Source: a virus
Virus record (IMG/VR): IMGVR_UViG_3300005577_000015
Location: 1 to 41,196 of that record
Length of the DNA: 41,196 nucleotides
Direction: 5' to 3' (one strand)
Part shown: in pieces, positions 23,151 through 29,982 of the stretch
Layout of the letters: each line of letters opens with the position of its first letter
Numbering within the stretch: position 1 is the first letter of the stretch
Position numbers and translations under genes: made by a program
Notes under the pieces: model-generated
What the model saw: only the letters and a program-made list of their open reading frames with translations
Told to the model about the DNA's origin: nothing
The model's database searches: none

Positions 23151-23521
23151 GCACCGGCACCTTTGCGAATCACCCGCGCCTGAAGAAAGACTTGCCGCGC
23201 CTGGTCAAGGCCCAGCAAGCGGCGGCCGCCAAGATCGCCGTCGATCCCGCCGACGTGAAGGCCGAAAAGGCGCTGCGCGGCGAGATCGACGCCTTACTGA
23301 TCGCCGACGACTTCGCCAACGGCGACACTGTCACCTGCAACGGCTGCGTGGTGACGCATGTCGAACGCGCCGGGTCCTCGCGGCTCGATCCCGAGCTCGT
23401 GCACGCGTACTTGCTGGCGCGCGAGAGCGCGGCCGCCGCCGACGCCTTGATCACGACCTGGACGATCACCGGCGCCGAGGCCGTCTACTGCACCGTGAAA
23501 GCCGAGCGAGGCGCGGCGTGA
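23147..23521 (+). CDS. Hypothetical protein (124 aa)
   Basis: The protein is balanced in composition. A helical N-terminus (PRLKKDLPRLVKAQQAAAAK, then AEKALRGEIDALLIADDF) precedes a short beta part (GDTVTCNGCVVTHVER), where a C-x2-C pair could bind metal. Helix ELVHAYLLARESAAAADAL follows. No family is recognised. Neighbour starts and stops overlap on both sides, so it is part of the same coupled operon. Confidence 0.68.
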   Translation: MSTGTFANHPRLKKDLPRLVKAQQAAAAKIAVDPADVKAEKALRGEIDALLIADDFANGDTVTCNGCVVTHVERAGSSRLDPELVHAYLLARESAAAADALITTWTITGAEAVYCTVKAERGAA

Positions 23522-23715
23522 GATCGCGCCCCTATCCCCGCGCCGTCGATCGGATCCCCTACTCCGCGATGCTCGAGACGCGCGACGAGATCCAGGCGCC
23601 GCGCGTGTCCCGCTACCGCTTTCCGCTGCGCACCCGCTGGTACATCGTCCAGTTCAAATCGTGGGCGACGTGGCGGGAGTGCTGGCCGAACGTCGTCTAT
23701 CTGGTGCGCGGGTGA
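23518..23715 (+). CDS. Small basic aromatic protein (65 aa)
   Basis: GTG 23518 overlaps the previous stop as GTGA. The sequence is rich in Arg, Tyr and Trp (RYRFPLRTRWYIVQFKSWAT, then WRECWPNVVYLVRG), and looks like a compact beta hairpin domain. Function unknown. Translation is supported by coupling on both ends. Confidence 0.6.
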   Translation: MRSRPYPRAVDRIPYSAMLETRDEIQAPRVSRYRFPLRTRWYIVQFKSWATWRECWPNVVYLVRG

Positions 23716-24110
23716 GTCGCATGAAGGCCAAGCCCAAGGCCGCACGCCGGCCGCCGTCGTCGGTCGATCAGTTCTCCCGGGTCCTCACGTCCCTCGTCAC
23801 TCGCATCCGGCGCCTCGAGGCGCAAGGAGTCCTCCTCATGCCGATCCTGAAAGACGTGCAAGACAAAGTCGCGGCCCTCACCGCCGCCGTCGCCGCCAAC
23901 ACGCAAGTCGACAGCTCGATCGTGACGCTCCTCCAGGGGCTCACCGCGATGATCGCGGCGCTCAAACAACAGCTGGCGGATGCGATCGCGGGCGGGGCCG
24001 ATCCCGCGGCGCTCCAAGCTGTGCTCGACGGCCTGACCGCCGCCGAAACGACGATCACGGCCAACACGCAGAAACTGGCGGACGCGGCGGTGCAGAACAC
24101 GCCCGCGTAG
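23712..24110 (+). CDS. Coiled-coil protein with a possible second internal start (132 aa)
   Basis: GTG 23712 overlaps the previous TGA; ATG 23721 is an alternative. The basic N-terminal part KAKPKAARRPPSS leads into helix QFSRVLTSLVTRIRRLEAQG. From residue 43 the rest is Ala/Leu/Thr-rich helix (DVQDKVAALTAAVAANTQV, then LLQGLTAMIAALKQQLADA). ATG 23838 has a strong AAGGAG eight bases upstream and would give a separate 90-aa protein of only the second part. Such Ala-rich helical proteins are frequent in phages, often of unknown role. Confidence 0.65.
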   Translation: MSRMKAKPKAARRPPSSVDQFSRVLTSLVTRIRRLEAQGVLLMPILKDVQDKVAALTAAVAANTQVDSSIVTLLQGLTAMIAALKQQLADAIAGGADPAALQAVLDGLTAAETTITANTQKLADAAVQNTPA

Positions 24111-24114
24111 TGCC

Positions 24115-24777
24115 ATGCGCCGCGGGCTCTGCGCGCTGCTCGTCGGGCTGCTGGCGGCCGTCGCCCTCGAGGCGGCCCCGCAGACCGGGGTCCGCGCGCT
24201 CGCGAGTGTGGACGGCACCGTCACGGCGATCTGGGATCCGACCCCGGACGCGACGGGCTACCGGCTGTTCTACGGCCTGACGCCGGGCCTCGATGAAACC
24301 GCCACCGCCGTGCGCGTGGACACCACGATGACCTCGGTGCCCGTGCCGGGATTGCTGCCAGGGCGGACGTACTACTTCCACGTCCGCGCCGTGAACGCCG
24401 CCGGCGTCTCCCCGCCGTCCATTGAAGTGTCGTATGCGACGCCGCCCGCGCCCGTCGATCCGTGCGCCTTCCCGCTCGGCGCCACCAGCGTGAGTATCTT
24501 CCCCACCGGCAAGCTGAATCGGACGGGATCCGGCGGCCCGGGGTCGCGCGCCTTCATCACCTTCCAGGCGGCGAGTCCGAATAGTCCGATCACGGTGTTG
24601 TCGATTCGCGCCAACGGCGTCGATGTGCCCGACAGCGTGACAGAAGGGGTCAATCTGCGGGCGCCGGGCAGTCTCTGGTTCACGATCCCGCCGGGGGCCA
24701 TGATCTACACGGTCTACGGGAAGAACGCGGCCGGGTGTGCCCGGGAGCAGCCGACGGGGTTCTCGACGGGGCCGTGA
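24115..24777 (+). CDS. Exported fibronectin type III protein (220 aa)
   Basis: Residues 1-21 (RRGLCALLVGLLAAVALEAA) are a Sec signal peptide. Residues 27-110 are a fibronectin III domain: DGTVTAIWDPTPDATGYRLF, then VPVPGLLPGRTYYFHVRAV and NAAGVSPPS. The second half has beta repeats with VSIFPTGKLNRTGSGGPGSR, two Cys and no known family. Fn3 domains in phages normally bind cell-surface sugars as part of the particle. Here the signal peptide implies a secreted host-altering protein instead, possibly expressed from the prophage (inference). Confidence 0.78.
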   Translation: MRRGLCALLVGLLAAVALEAAPQTGVRALASVDGTVTAIWDPTPDATGYRLFYGLTPGLDETATAVRVDTTMTSVPVPGLLPGRTYYFHVRAVNAAGVSPPSIEVSYATPPAPVDPCAFPLGATSVSIFPTGKLNRTGSGGPGSRAFITFQAASPNSPITVLSIRANGVDVPDSVTEGVNLRAPGSLWFTIPPGAMIYTVYGKNAAGCAREQPTGFSTGP

Positions 24778-24806
24778 CGGGTCGTCGCGCGTACTACTAC
24801 TACTTC

Positions 24807-24813
24807 TAATAAT
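24807..24813 (+). promoter_or_regulatory. AT-rich -10-like element ahead of the cold-shock gene
   Basis: In a very GC-rich genome, 24791-24813 is strikingly AT-rich and ends in TAATAAT ten bases before ATG 24823. No ribosome site precedes that ATG. Together these suggest a promoter making a leaderless or nearly leaderless mRNA. No TTGACA-like -35 is seen, so this is tentative. Confidence 0.4.
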
Positions 24814-24822
24814 CCCAGTCGT

Positions 24823-25041
24823 ATGCCTGAACGCCTCACCGGCACCGTGACCCGCCTCCTCGCCGACAAAGGCTTCGGGTTCATCGAAGCCCCGGACGGA
24901 TCGGAGTACTTCTTTCACCGATCGGCGGCGCCGGCGTTTGCGTTGTTACATGCCGATGCGCTGGTGAGCTTCGATCCGACGATGGGGCCGAAAGGTCCGC
25001 GGGCGGAAGACGTCCGGTTGGAGTTGCCGGGGATCGCGTGA
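24823..25041 (+). CDS. Cold-shock domain protein (72 aa)
   Basis: This is a single OB-fold cold-shock domain of normal length. The RNA-binding motifs are RNP1-like KGFGFIEAPDG (residues 16-26) and RNP2-like EYFFHRSA (28-35). The usual GTVKWFN start is altered to GTVTRLLAD, losing the aromatic Trp that stacks on nucleic acid in CspA. It probably binds single-stranded RNA or DNA as a chaperone or anti-terminator. Phage-coded examples are known, but their roles are mostly unstudied. Confidence 0.88.
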   Translation: MPERLTGTVTRLLADKGFGFIEAPDGSEYFFHRSAAPAFALLHADALVSFDPTMGPKGPRAEDVRLELPGIA

Positions 25042-25517
25042 TCGCGAAGTGCCGCATGGTCAAAGCGGAATACCGACGATCAGAAGACTCTCCCGCGCTC
25101 CGACCTCCCACGCAGACCGGAGCTGAAGGCCACGCAGCGGCGTTCTTCGTGGTCCCGACATCTCGTGACTCCCCGACGACGGACGCCCGCGACGCGGCGC
25201 GCCTGGTGGCGGAGGTGCAGCGGCTCTACCGGGAGCTGATCGCGCTGCCCTGCCAGGACCAGCCCGAACACGGCGGCGGTGGGCGGGCGGGGCGCACGGG
25301 GCGCGGCAGTCTGGCCTACCAGGCCCTGGAAACCCAGATCCGGCACGTCGCCGCGCGCCACTGGCAGATCACCGGCGGCCACACCATCACCCACAGCCCG
25401 AAGTCGACGGTGGCGCCCTCCACGGCGGGGATCCCGCAGCCGCGCCGGTTCGTCGTCCGGTCCGGGCGCAAGCTCAGAACACCCCAGCTGGCCGCTGCGG
25501 GGTCTCCAGTCACCTGA
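25038..25517 (+). CDS. Hypothetical protein (159 aa)
   Basis: GTG 25038 overlaps the cold-shock stop as GTGA. Residues 45-125 look like coding sequence with a predicted helix (DARDAARLVAEVQRLYRELI, then SLAYQALETQIRHVAARHW). The first 40 and last 30 residues are Arg/Pro/Ser-rich and less certain. No family is recognised. It is the last gene of the plus-strand block and meets a minus-strand gene head-on about 160 bp later. Confidence 0.5.
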   Translation: MIAKCRMVKAEYRRSEDSPALRPPTQTGAEGHAAAFFVVPTSRDSPTTDARDAARLVAEVQRLYRELIALPCQDQPEHGGGGRAGRTGRGSLAYQALETQIRHVAARHWQITGGHTITHSPKSTVAPSTAGIPQPRRFVVRSGRKLRTPQLAAAGSPVT

Positions 25518-25520
25518 TCA

Positions 25521-25596
25521 CGTGCGGGATGACCCTGCGCGTCACCACGTCGTCGGGCGTTCCCTAGAGCTCTGCGTGCGGGATGCCCCTGCGCGT
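25521..25596. repeat. Two hairpin-forming 22-bp direct repeats between converging genes
   Basis: CGTGCGGGATGACCCTGCGC plus GT at 25521-25542 recurs at 25575-25596 with one base changed. Each can fold into an 8-bp stem with a 5-base loop (two G-T pairs), and the single difference falls in the loop. They sit between genes that read toward each other (25517 plus, 25678 minus), so a two-way terminator is a natural reading. There is no U-tract. The interval 25518-25677 has no other supported feature. Confidence 0.55.
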
Positions 25597-25677
25597 AGAA
25601 TCGTCGGCGTCGTCGTCGTTCGGGATCTTCTACTCAGGGGGGCGTGGGACTGACACGCCTCTCCCCGGCCTGCTGGT

Positions 25678-26019
25678 TCAGGCTTTGGCCGCCGTCGTAT
25701 TGGCCGCCTTCCCGGTGATCGCCTTCCCCCGGCTGCGCGCCGTCGTCGGCGTGAACGGCTCGAGCCGCCGCCCCAGGACCGACCCGGTCGAGATCCAGGC
25801 CGTCTCCCCCGTCGCAATCTCCGTACAGAGCGTCACCGGACTGAAGCCGGCCATGTTCCCTTCCCCTTGGATGTAGACCGGGTGGCCGTCCACGTCCCCG
25901 TAGCGGGGCGTGGTGTACAGGGCCGGTTGGCCGGTCAGACTCCCGATCGGGAGATCGGGGTTGCTCGAGGCGGCGGCATTCGCGGCGACGAGCTGCTTTT
26001 TGGCGAGGGCTAACAACAT
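25678..26019 (-). CDS. Hypothetical protein, last gene of the left operon (113 aa)
   Basis: The start is ATG 26019 with AAAGG seven bases upstream. A helical start (LLALAKKQLVAANAAASSNP) is followed by beta elements LYTTPRYGDVDGHPVYIQGE and GFSPVTLCTEIATGETAW. The end is basic and Ala-rich. The ordered middle and the ribosome site favour this frame over a 97-aa frame on the other strand. No family is recognised. Confidence 0.65.
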   Translation of the reverse strand: MLLALAKKQLVAANAAASSNPDLPIGSLTGQPALYTTPRYGDVDGHPVYIQGEGNMAGFSPVTLCTEIATGETAWISTGSVLGRRLEPFTPTTARSRGKAITGKAANTTAAKA

Positions 26020-26228
26020 ACAGACGCCTTTCTGTCCCGCGGGATGCGGGACTGAGGCGGAGTCTACACCTCTAGGGAGGGGATCGCGGCCCCGCCTCCC
26101 TCTCCTAATGGTTGTTGGGGATCAGTCATGACGAAGAAAATCCCTTCCCGCGTATTGGACTAGTCCGCTAACCCGGCGTTGGAGACCACGCAGCGGACCA
26201 TTCGGATGTACTCGTCATGCGCGCCGCT
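26020..26228 (-). promoter_or_regulatory. 209-bp untranslated region with a perfect hairpin
   Basis: A perfect 7-bp stem, GTCCCGC with GCGGGAC and a 5-base loop, spans 26034-26052 just before the ribosome site of the 113-aa gene. A 10-bp palindrome GGACTAGTCC is at 26157-26166. A weak -10-like TAGACT lies at about 26060-26065 on the minus strand. It may hold a separate promoter for the 113-aa gene. Nothing else was found. Confidence 0.4.
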
Positions 26229-26693
26229 TCAACCCTTTGGAGGATTTGCCCACGCGTCGCTGCTCAAGCCGTCTGCCGTCCAGTAGCCGAGTAAGCCCAC
26301 CACGAGGTTTTGCAGCAACGCATCCGGATCGAGGTCGGGTTCTTTCCCGCACATCGTGGAGGCGCGGAACGCGTACTTCCCCGCCTCCCGAATAATCTCG
26401 GCGAGTTCCGCCCGCGAGACACGGCGGGTGCGATCGGGATAGCCGGCATTCGGAAACACCGCGATCACCGCGTGCTCGTCCGATCCGATGCGGAACGGCA
26501 TCGGCGGCGGCGCACAGAAGCCGTCCGCGTCCCGCTCATACGACCAATGGTTTTTAGGCAGCGGCATCGACATCGTCGCGAAGCCGGAGCCGTCCGGTAA
26601 GAGCGCACATTCGTCTATCGTGCCGCCGACACTCGCGGCGAGTTCCCGAATCAGGTCGGGCGGGTCGATGGGTTTCGGATACTCGTCGCTCAT
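26229..26693 (-). CDS. Conserved-looking hypothetical protein (154 aa)
   Basis: The start is ATG 26693 with AGGGAG upstream. Composition is normal for a globular acidic protein. It has helix DLIRELAASVGGTIDECALL, strand SGFATMSMPLPKNHWSYE, then DRTRRVSRAELAEIIREAGK and LLQNLVVGLLGYWTADGLS. The LPDGSGFATMSMPLP block recalls small proteins of unknown function in soil phages, from memory only. The 163 bp upstream (26694-26856) have no gene and no clear promoter. Confidence 0.7.
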   Translation of the reverse strand: MSDEYPKPIDPPDLIRELAASVGGTIDECALLPDGSGFATMSMPLPKNHWSYERDADGFCAPPPMPFRIGSDEHAVIAVFPNAGYPDRTRRVSRAELAEIIREAGKYAFRASTMCGKEPDLDPDALLQNLVVGLLGYWTADGLSSDAWANPPKG

Positions 26694-26856
26694 TCGTTCG
26701 TCTCCCTTTTCGTTCCGGCGCGCTCTGTTCGCACGACCCTGATCCCCGTTGCGAGGTCAGACGTCCCGAATCAGCTTGCGAGGTCGAGATCGCGTCACGG
26801 CTTCGTCTCCTGCTTTACAGTTCGACCCGCCTCGGTCACCCCGTCAGCCTCCCGCG

Positions 26857-27219
26857 TCAACCCTTTGAAAACGTGAACCACTCGACCTTGCCGCGCTTCA
26901 CATCGTCCCGGCCGTCGCACGGATGCGCCTCGCACCAATCCGGCGACGACAGGCACACCCAATGTCCCCCTTCGCCGCGACACCACTCGCAGTCCCAGCC
27001 GTCGCCTTCGTCGGCCTGCCAATCGTCATCTTCGATCCAGCCTTCGCCGCCGCAGTTGTCGCAATCCTCGAACGACATCGACGACCCGCACCGCGCACAC
27101 TGACAGTCCCATTCGCGGCCATCGCGCGGACACTTCCCAATGACGCGCGTAATCGTCGGTTCGGGCGCACGCTCAGACTGGCCTGATGGCGGATGCGAGT
27201 TAACTGACCTTGCGCGCAA
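26857..27219 (-). CDS. Cysteine-rich zinc protein (120 aa)
   Basis: Starts at TTG 27219, overlapping the end of the replication gene by 20 bases. It has at least ten Cys: CPRDGREWDCQCARCGSSMS, CDNCGGEGWIEDDD, CEWCRGEGGHWVC and later EWCEAH-like ends. The CxxCxGxG units are as in the zinc domain of DnaJ and in many small phage zinc proteins. It probably binds DNA or a protein near the replication origin. Nucleic-acid binding is inferred only from the family pattern. Confidence 0.68.
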   Translation of the reverse strand: MRARSVNSHPPSGQSERAPEPTITRVIGKCPRDGREWDCQCARCGSSMSFEDCDNCGGEGWIEDDDWQADEGDGWDCEWCRGEGGHWVCLSSPDWCEAHPCDGRDDVKRGKVEWFTFSKG

Positions 27220-28135
27220 TCGTCGCGATGCACTCGTCCCAGTCGTCGTGCGGCGGATCGTGCGGACAGTAGCCGATCCGACGCAGGATGGTTTCCGCGT
27301 CCGCGATCGCCCGGCGACTGAGGCGGGACGCGGGTTGCGCCACCCACGCCTGAAACTTCCCCTTCCAGTAGGTATAGAGGTTGCCGATGGACTCCGTGGC
27401 CGGGAGCTGCGCCTGGTCGGCGGCGTAGAAGGCGATCAGCCGGCCGGCTTTCTCGGCGCGCGTTTCCCCGGGCACGGTCCCCAGCTGATCGAGCAATTCG
27501 AAATGGAGATCCCGCGGCACATGGGCGCGCCCCTCGCACCAGGCGTGCCGGTAGGGATGCTCGCACCGCGGCGGCGCCGGTTGGCCGAGTAGTGGCAGGT
27601 CCGCCTCGCGCGCGCGCGTAGTGTGAGTGTGTACGTTAGATCCGGTACCCAGAATTGGAGGCTCAATTTGAGCCTCTAACCCCCCCCTTTGAGGCTCATT
27701 ATGAGCCTCTACCTTTCCTTGAGGCTCAGAATGAGCCTCTAACTCGGACAGGTCGAGGACGGTGCTGAGGCTCACTTGCTGCTCCTTCGGCGGCGACGCC
27801 GCCAGTAAGTCGACCTGGATGTCATACCCGGTCGCCTGCCGATGCCCGCGGACGCACACGACGATGAGTGGCCCGCCCGATCGCTGGGGATCGCGCAGAT
27901 CCGCTAAGGTTCGCGTCACCGTCGCGCGCGAGACCTTCGCCAGCGCGGCGAGCGTGGCCGTGTACGCCCGACAGTGCCGGCCCGTCTTCCACTCCCCGCG
28001 CGACCAGAGGGCGCTCAGCACTTTGGCTTCCGTCGCCGTCAGCTGGCCGGCCGCGTTCGACCAGGTGATGCGCTCCGCGATCGTGCCGTGATACGCGGTC
28101 ACGGCTCGGCGACGCGACGCAGCGTTCGAAACCAC
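27200..28135 (-). CDS. Replication initiator, lambda-O-like with internal origin (311 aa)
   Basis: Residues 30-110 form a winged-helix domain (LTATEAKVLSALWSRGEWK, then AALAKVSRATVTRTLADLRD). A linker (130-160) is encoded by the iterons and so repeats LEAHSEPQ / VEAHNEPQ / LEAQIEP. The C-terminal half, from EHPYRHAWCEGRAHVPRDLH to IADAETILRRIGYCPHD, is helical and could recruit host helicase or helicase loader. The design of a DNA-binding N-terminus, origin in the middle of the gene and loader-binding C-terminus is that of lambda O and related proteins. No DnaB or DnaC homologue is coded, so the phage must use the host's. Confidence 0.8.
   Translation of the reverse strand: MVSNAASRRRAVTAYHGTIAERITWSNAAGQLTATEAKVLSALWSRGEWKTGRHCRAYTATLAALAKVSRATVTRTLADLRDPQRSGGPLIVVCVRGHRQATGYDIQVDLLAASPPKEQQVSLSTVLDLSELEAHSEPQGKVEAHNEPQRGGLEAQIEPPILGTGSNVHTHTTRAREADLPLLGQPAPPRCEHPYRHAWCEGRAHVPRDLHFELLDQLGTVPGETRAEKAGRLIAFYAADQAQLPATESIGNLYTYWKGKFQAWVAQPASRLSRRAIADAETILRRIGYCPHDPPHDDWDECIATIARKVS
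27658..27774. repeat. Three palindromic iterons and a half-site: probable replication origin
   Basis: The 19-bp palindrome GAGGCTCA-N3-TGAGCCTC occurs at 27658-27676, 27691-27709 and 27721-27739, with perfect 8-bp arms in each and different middle bases. Starts are 33 and 30 bp apart, about three helical turns. A half-site GAGGCTCA lies at 27767-27774. The repeats are inside the initiator gene, in frame with its linker. Pyrimidine- or purine-rich stretches (27680-27690, 27711-27720) separate them. This is the arrangement of a lambda-type origin. Confidence 0.85.
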
Positions 28136-28401
28136 ACCGACAGCGGCTTGATTCTCGGTTTATCGTTCGGGCATCCTGAAGGCAGCACGGTCGTCTTTCT
28201 GGCCCAGCAGAGTTTCTCTTTGATGGCCCGGACGAACTTGCGCGCATCGGCTGCGCGAAATTCCGGCACCGTCTCGGGACCGTCCGGACCATCGACCCAA
28301 CCGACGAACCACGGCACGGGATAGCCGCGCGCATCAACCGGCAGCTTCGCGATGCGCGGCGGCAAGAGGCCGAGTTCAGGCCGCACGTGGGTTGTCAGCA
28401 T
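28099..28401 (-). CDS. Hypothetical protein, possibly truncated (100 aa)
   Basis: The start is ATG 28401 behind a strong GGAGGA site. Residues 12-68 (PPRIAKLPVDARGYPVPWFV, then RAADARKFVRAIKEKLCW) resemble, from memory, a phage family in which the Trp is followed by VCG and a cysteine-bearing second half. Here, after CW, the sequence turns into an unrelated basic tail and stops. It overlaps the start of the replication gene by 37 bases. It may be a shortened gene whose 3' end was replaced. Confidence 0.65.
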   Translation of the reverse strand: MLTTHVRPELGLLPPRIAKLPVDARGYPVPWFVGWVDGPDGPETVPEFRAADARKFVRAIKEKLCWARKTTVLPSGCPNDKPRIKPLSVWFRTLRRVAEP

Positions 28402-28514
28402 GACTGTCCTCCGTTCCTGCGCGAACTTCCGAACTCTCCCCGTCTGCGATGCGAGGCCTTCAACTCCGCGTCACCCACCCTCGCCACGATCGCGCCTCAG
28501 CATCTTCGTCGTGC

Positions 28515-28691
28515 TTACTTCCATTGCCGATCGTCGCCGTCCTTGCTGTAGTCGTGACTGGCGCGCCACGCCTCGCTCAGCGGCGTCTCGACTTTCCGCC
28601 ACCCCACCCACCAGAGGATCCAGCGCCACACCACCAGCACCGCGAGCACGCCGACCACAATCCCGATCGTCACCCCATTGTCAGCGCTCAT
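28515..28691 (-). CDS. Small single-span membrane protein (58 aa)
   Basis: The start is ATG 28691, overlapping the gene upstream by 11 bases. Residues 8-30 (TIGIVVGVLAVLVVWRWILW) are a membrane helix rich in Trp toward one side. The tail RKVETPLSEAWRASHDYSKD is polar. Function unknown. It has its own balanced codon use, and 113 bp without a gene follow (28402-28514). Confidence 0.62.
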   Translation of the reverse strand: MSADNGVTIGIVVGVLAVLVVWRWILWWVGWRKVETPLSEAWRASHDYSKDGDDRQWK

Positions 28692-28857
28692 CCTGTTGCA
28701 TCGAGGGCAACGGCGGATCCCCCCCCACGGTAATCACCCGCACCGCCACCTGCGTCGTCAGGACCTGGACGGCGATCGTCAATTCGGTGACGGCCTGGTG
28801 CAGATCTTCCGTGGCCTGGATGAGGTGGCGCAGCAGCTCGGCGTCAGGGGTGGTCAT
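28681..28857 (-). CDS. Small helical protein (58 aa)
   Basis: ATG 28857 overlaps the previous stop as ATGA. The sequence has one long predicted helix, LLRHLIQATEDLHQAVTELT then IAVQVLTTQVAVRVI, with heptad-like spacing, and a Pro-rich end. Similar short coiled-coil proteins are frequent in early phage operons. No function is recognised. Confidence 0.62.
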   Translation of the reverse strand: MTTPDAELLRHLIQATEDLHQAVTELTIAVQVLTTQVAVRVITVGGDPPLPSMQQDER

Positions 28858-29120
28858 GGGGCAATTCCTGCGATCCGCCAGACTGAAGGATCCTGAAGGT
28901 CCTGCGTCAGCGCGTCGAGCGCCTGGATCTGGCCGACGATCCAGCGGGCCTCGGGGGCGCCGATCGCCTGTCGGCCCCGGGGCGTGATCGAAAAGCGCGG
29001 CATCGGATCATCCTCGGCCCACTCGACGGCCGCTAACCCGTCGCGCAACAAGCGGTTCAAGTCCGCCAACAGGTCGGTCCCCGCGTCCGATCCGCTAGTT
29101 AACATAAGATTCGTTATCAT
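28854..29120 (-). CDS. Small winged-helix-like protein (88 aa)
   Basis: ATG 29120 overlaps the previous stop as ATGA. Residues 18-55 (LLADLNRLLRDGLAAVEWAE, then PRFSITPRGRQAI) match the last helix and wing of a winged-helix domain, where a strand pair with TPRGR is usual. The recognition part seems short, so DNA binding is not certain. A helix (WIVGQIQALDALTQDL) follows. Confidence 0.65.
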   Translation of the reverse strand: MITNLMLTSGSDAGTDLLADLNRLLRDGLAAVEWAEDDPMPRFSITPRGRQAIGAPEARWIVGQIQALDALTQDLQDPSVWRIAGIAP

Positions 29121-29515
29121 CGGACGCGCCGCCGATTGTCGGCCCGATTCGCCGCGGTTTCGCTTTGCGATCGCAAACCGTACACGGGGGGGCGAAAGCG
29201 GGTCGCCTGGCCCCGTCGCCGGTACAGCCCAAAGAGCGCCAGTTGCCGGGGCTGGCTCCGCGCCTTCAGCATCCGGGGCTTCACCAGCGTCAGGACGGCC
29301 TTCGCGCGCACCGCGGCGAGCTCGAGGACGTCGTCCTGCCGGAACAGGTACGCGCCCCGCAGCGTCCGCTCGGCGACGAGCGTGCCCGCGCGCACGAGGT
29401 TCCGGACGGCCTGCCCGGTGAGGTGCAGCACGCGTCGGGCGTCGGTCGTCGTGAGCTTGGGGGGATCCGCACTGCGCGGCCAGGAGAACGCCTCTGGTAG
29501 ACTCTGGTTTTGCAT
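29117..29515 (-). CDS. HTH DNA-binding protein (132 aa)
   Basis: Residues 20-70 have the MerR/excisionase helix-turn-helix pattern: KLTTTDARRVLHLTGQAVRN, then LVRAGTLVAERTLRGAYLFR and QDDVLELAAVRA. The C-terminal third is strongly basic (RYRRRG-like, many Arg) and could add DNA contacts. Start is ATG 29515. It may be an early regulator or act in excision. The 87 bp after its start side, 29516-29602, hold no gene. Confidence 0.72.
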   Translation of the reverse strand: MQNQSLPEAFSWPRSADPPKLTTTDARRVLHLTGQAVRNLVRAGTLVAERTLRGAYLFRQDDVLELAAVRAKAVLTLVKPRMLKARSQPRQLALFGLYRRRGQATRFRPPVYGLRSQSETAANRADNRRRVR

Positions 29516-29602
29516 GGCCGACCGGCCCCTTGTCTCCGGTCGCGTCGTGTTGGAAGCCGCGGCGGCCTGCTGACCCCTCGCTGCCGCGGTCCTTCCGTCA
29601 GG

Positions 29603-29734
29603 TCATCGTTCGTGGTCGTGGTGCCGCAACATCGCCCCCGCCAGCACCATCAACCCGAGAATGGGAATCGCCAGGACCACCAGAATCAGGATCCCCACGC
29701 CGATCGTCTGGAACGCGGTGACGGCGGCGTGCAT
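29603..29734 (-). CDS. Micro-gene, single-span membrane protein (43 aa)
   Basis: A short frame from ATG 29734 encodes mainly one membrane helix, TIGVGILILVVLAIPILGLM then VLAGAM, followed by a His/Arg tail (LRHHDHER). Its start lies 5 bases after the stop of the HTH gene. Hydrophobic codon choice kept throughout argues for a real gene. Possible roles include superinfection exclusion; none is proven. Confidence 0.55.
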   Translation of the reverse strand: MHAAVTAFQTIGVGILILVVLAIPILGLMVLAGAMLRHHDHER

Positions 29735-29739
29735 GGGCC

Positions 29740-29982
29740 CTACCCCGCGACTTTCAAGCCCCGCGACGCCGACCGCCCGCGAATCACGCGCGCCACGGAC
29801 TCCCCGGTAAAGCGGCGCTTGCGATCGAACCGGTCTAACTCCACGAGCGCGAGGACGCGGCGGGCCATCAGGTAATTGAATTGGCGCTCCGAAATCCGGA
29901 GCAGCCGGCAGACGTCCGCGATCAGACAGACCTGCGGGATCGGCTCGAACTGCAGCGCGCGATCCGACACGGGATCACTCAT
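29740..29982 (-). CDS. Small HTH-like protein (80 aa)
   Basis: ATG 29982 overlaps the previous stop as ATGA. The pattern FEPIPQVCLIADVCRLLRIS followed by ERQFNYLMARRVLALVELDR and FTGESVARVIRG is that of a short excisionase-like domain: two helices, a turn, and a last helix after a basic wing. It is a likely DNA-binding regulator of the early operon. A longer reading to 30081 covers the zinc-ribbon gene and is rejected. Confidence 0.68.
   Translation of the reverse strand: MSDPVSDRALQFEPIPQVCLIADVCRLLRISERQFNYLMARRVLALVELDRFDRKRRFTGESVARVIRGRSASRGLKVAG

Noticed and set aside
25583-25876. 97-aa plus-strand gene with a hydrophobic middle
   Set aside because: It is antisense to the 113-aa gene, which has a ribosome site and better composition. 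The plus frame also runs through the repeats.
27658-27774. CRISPR array
   Set aside because: There are only three palindromic units, with 11-14-bp spacers, in frame with the initiator gene. The pattern is of iterons.
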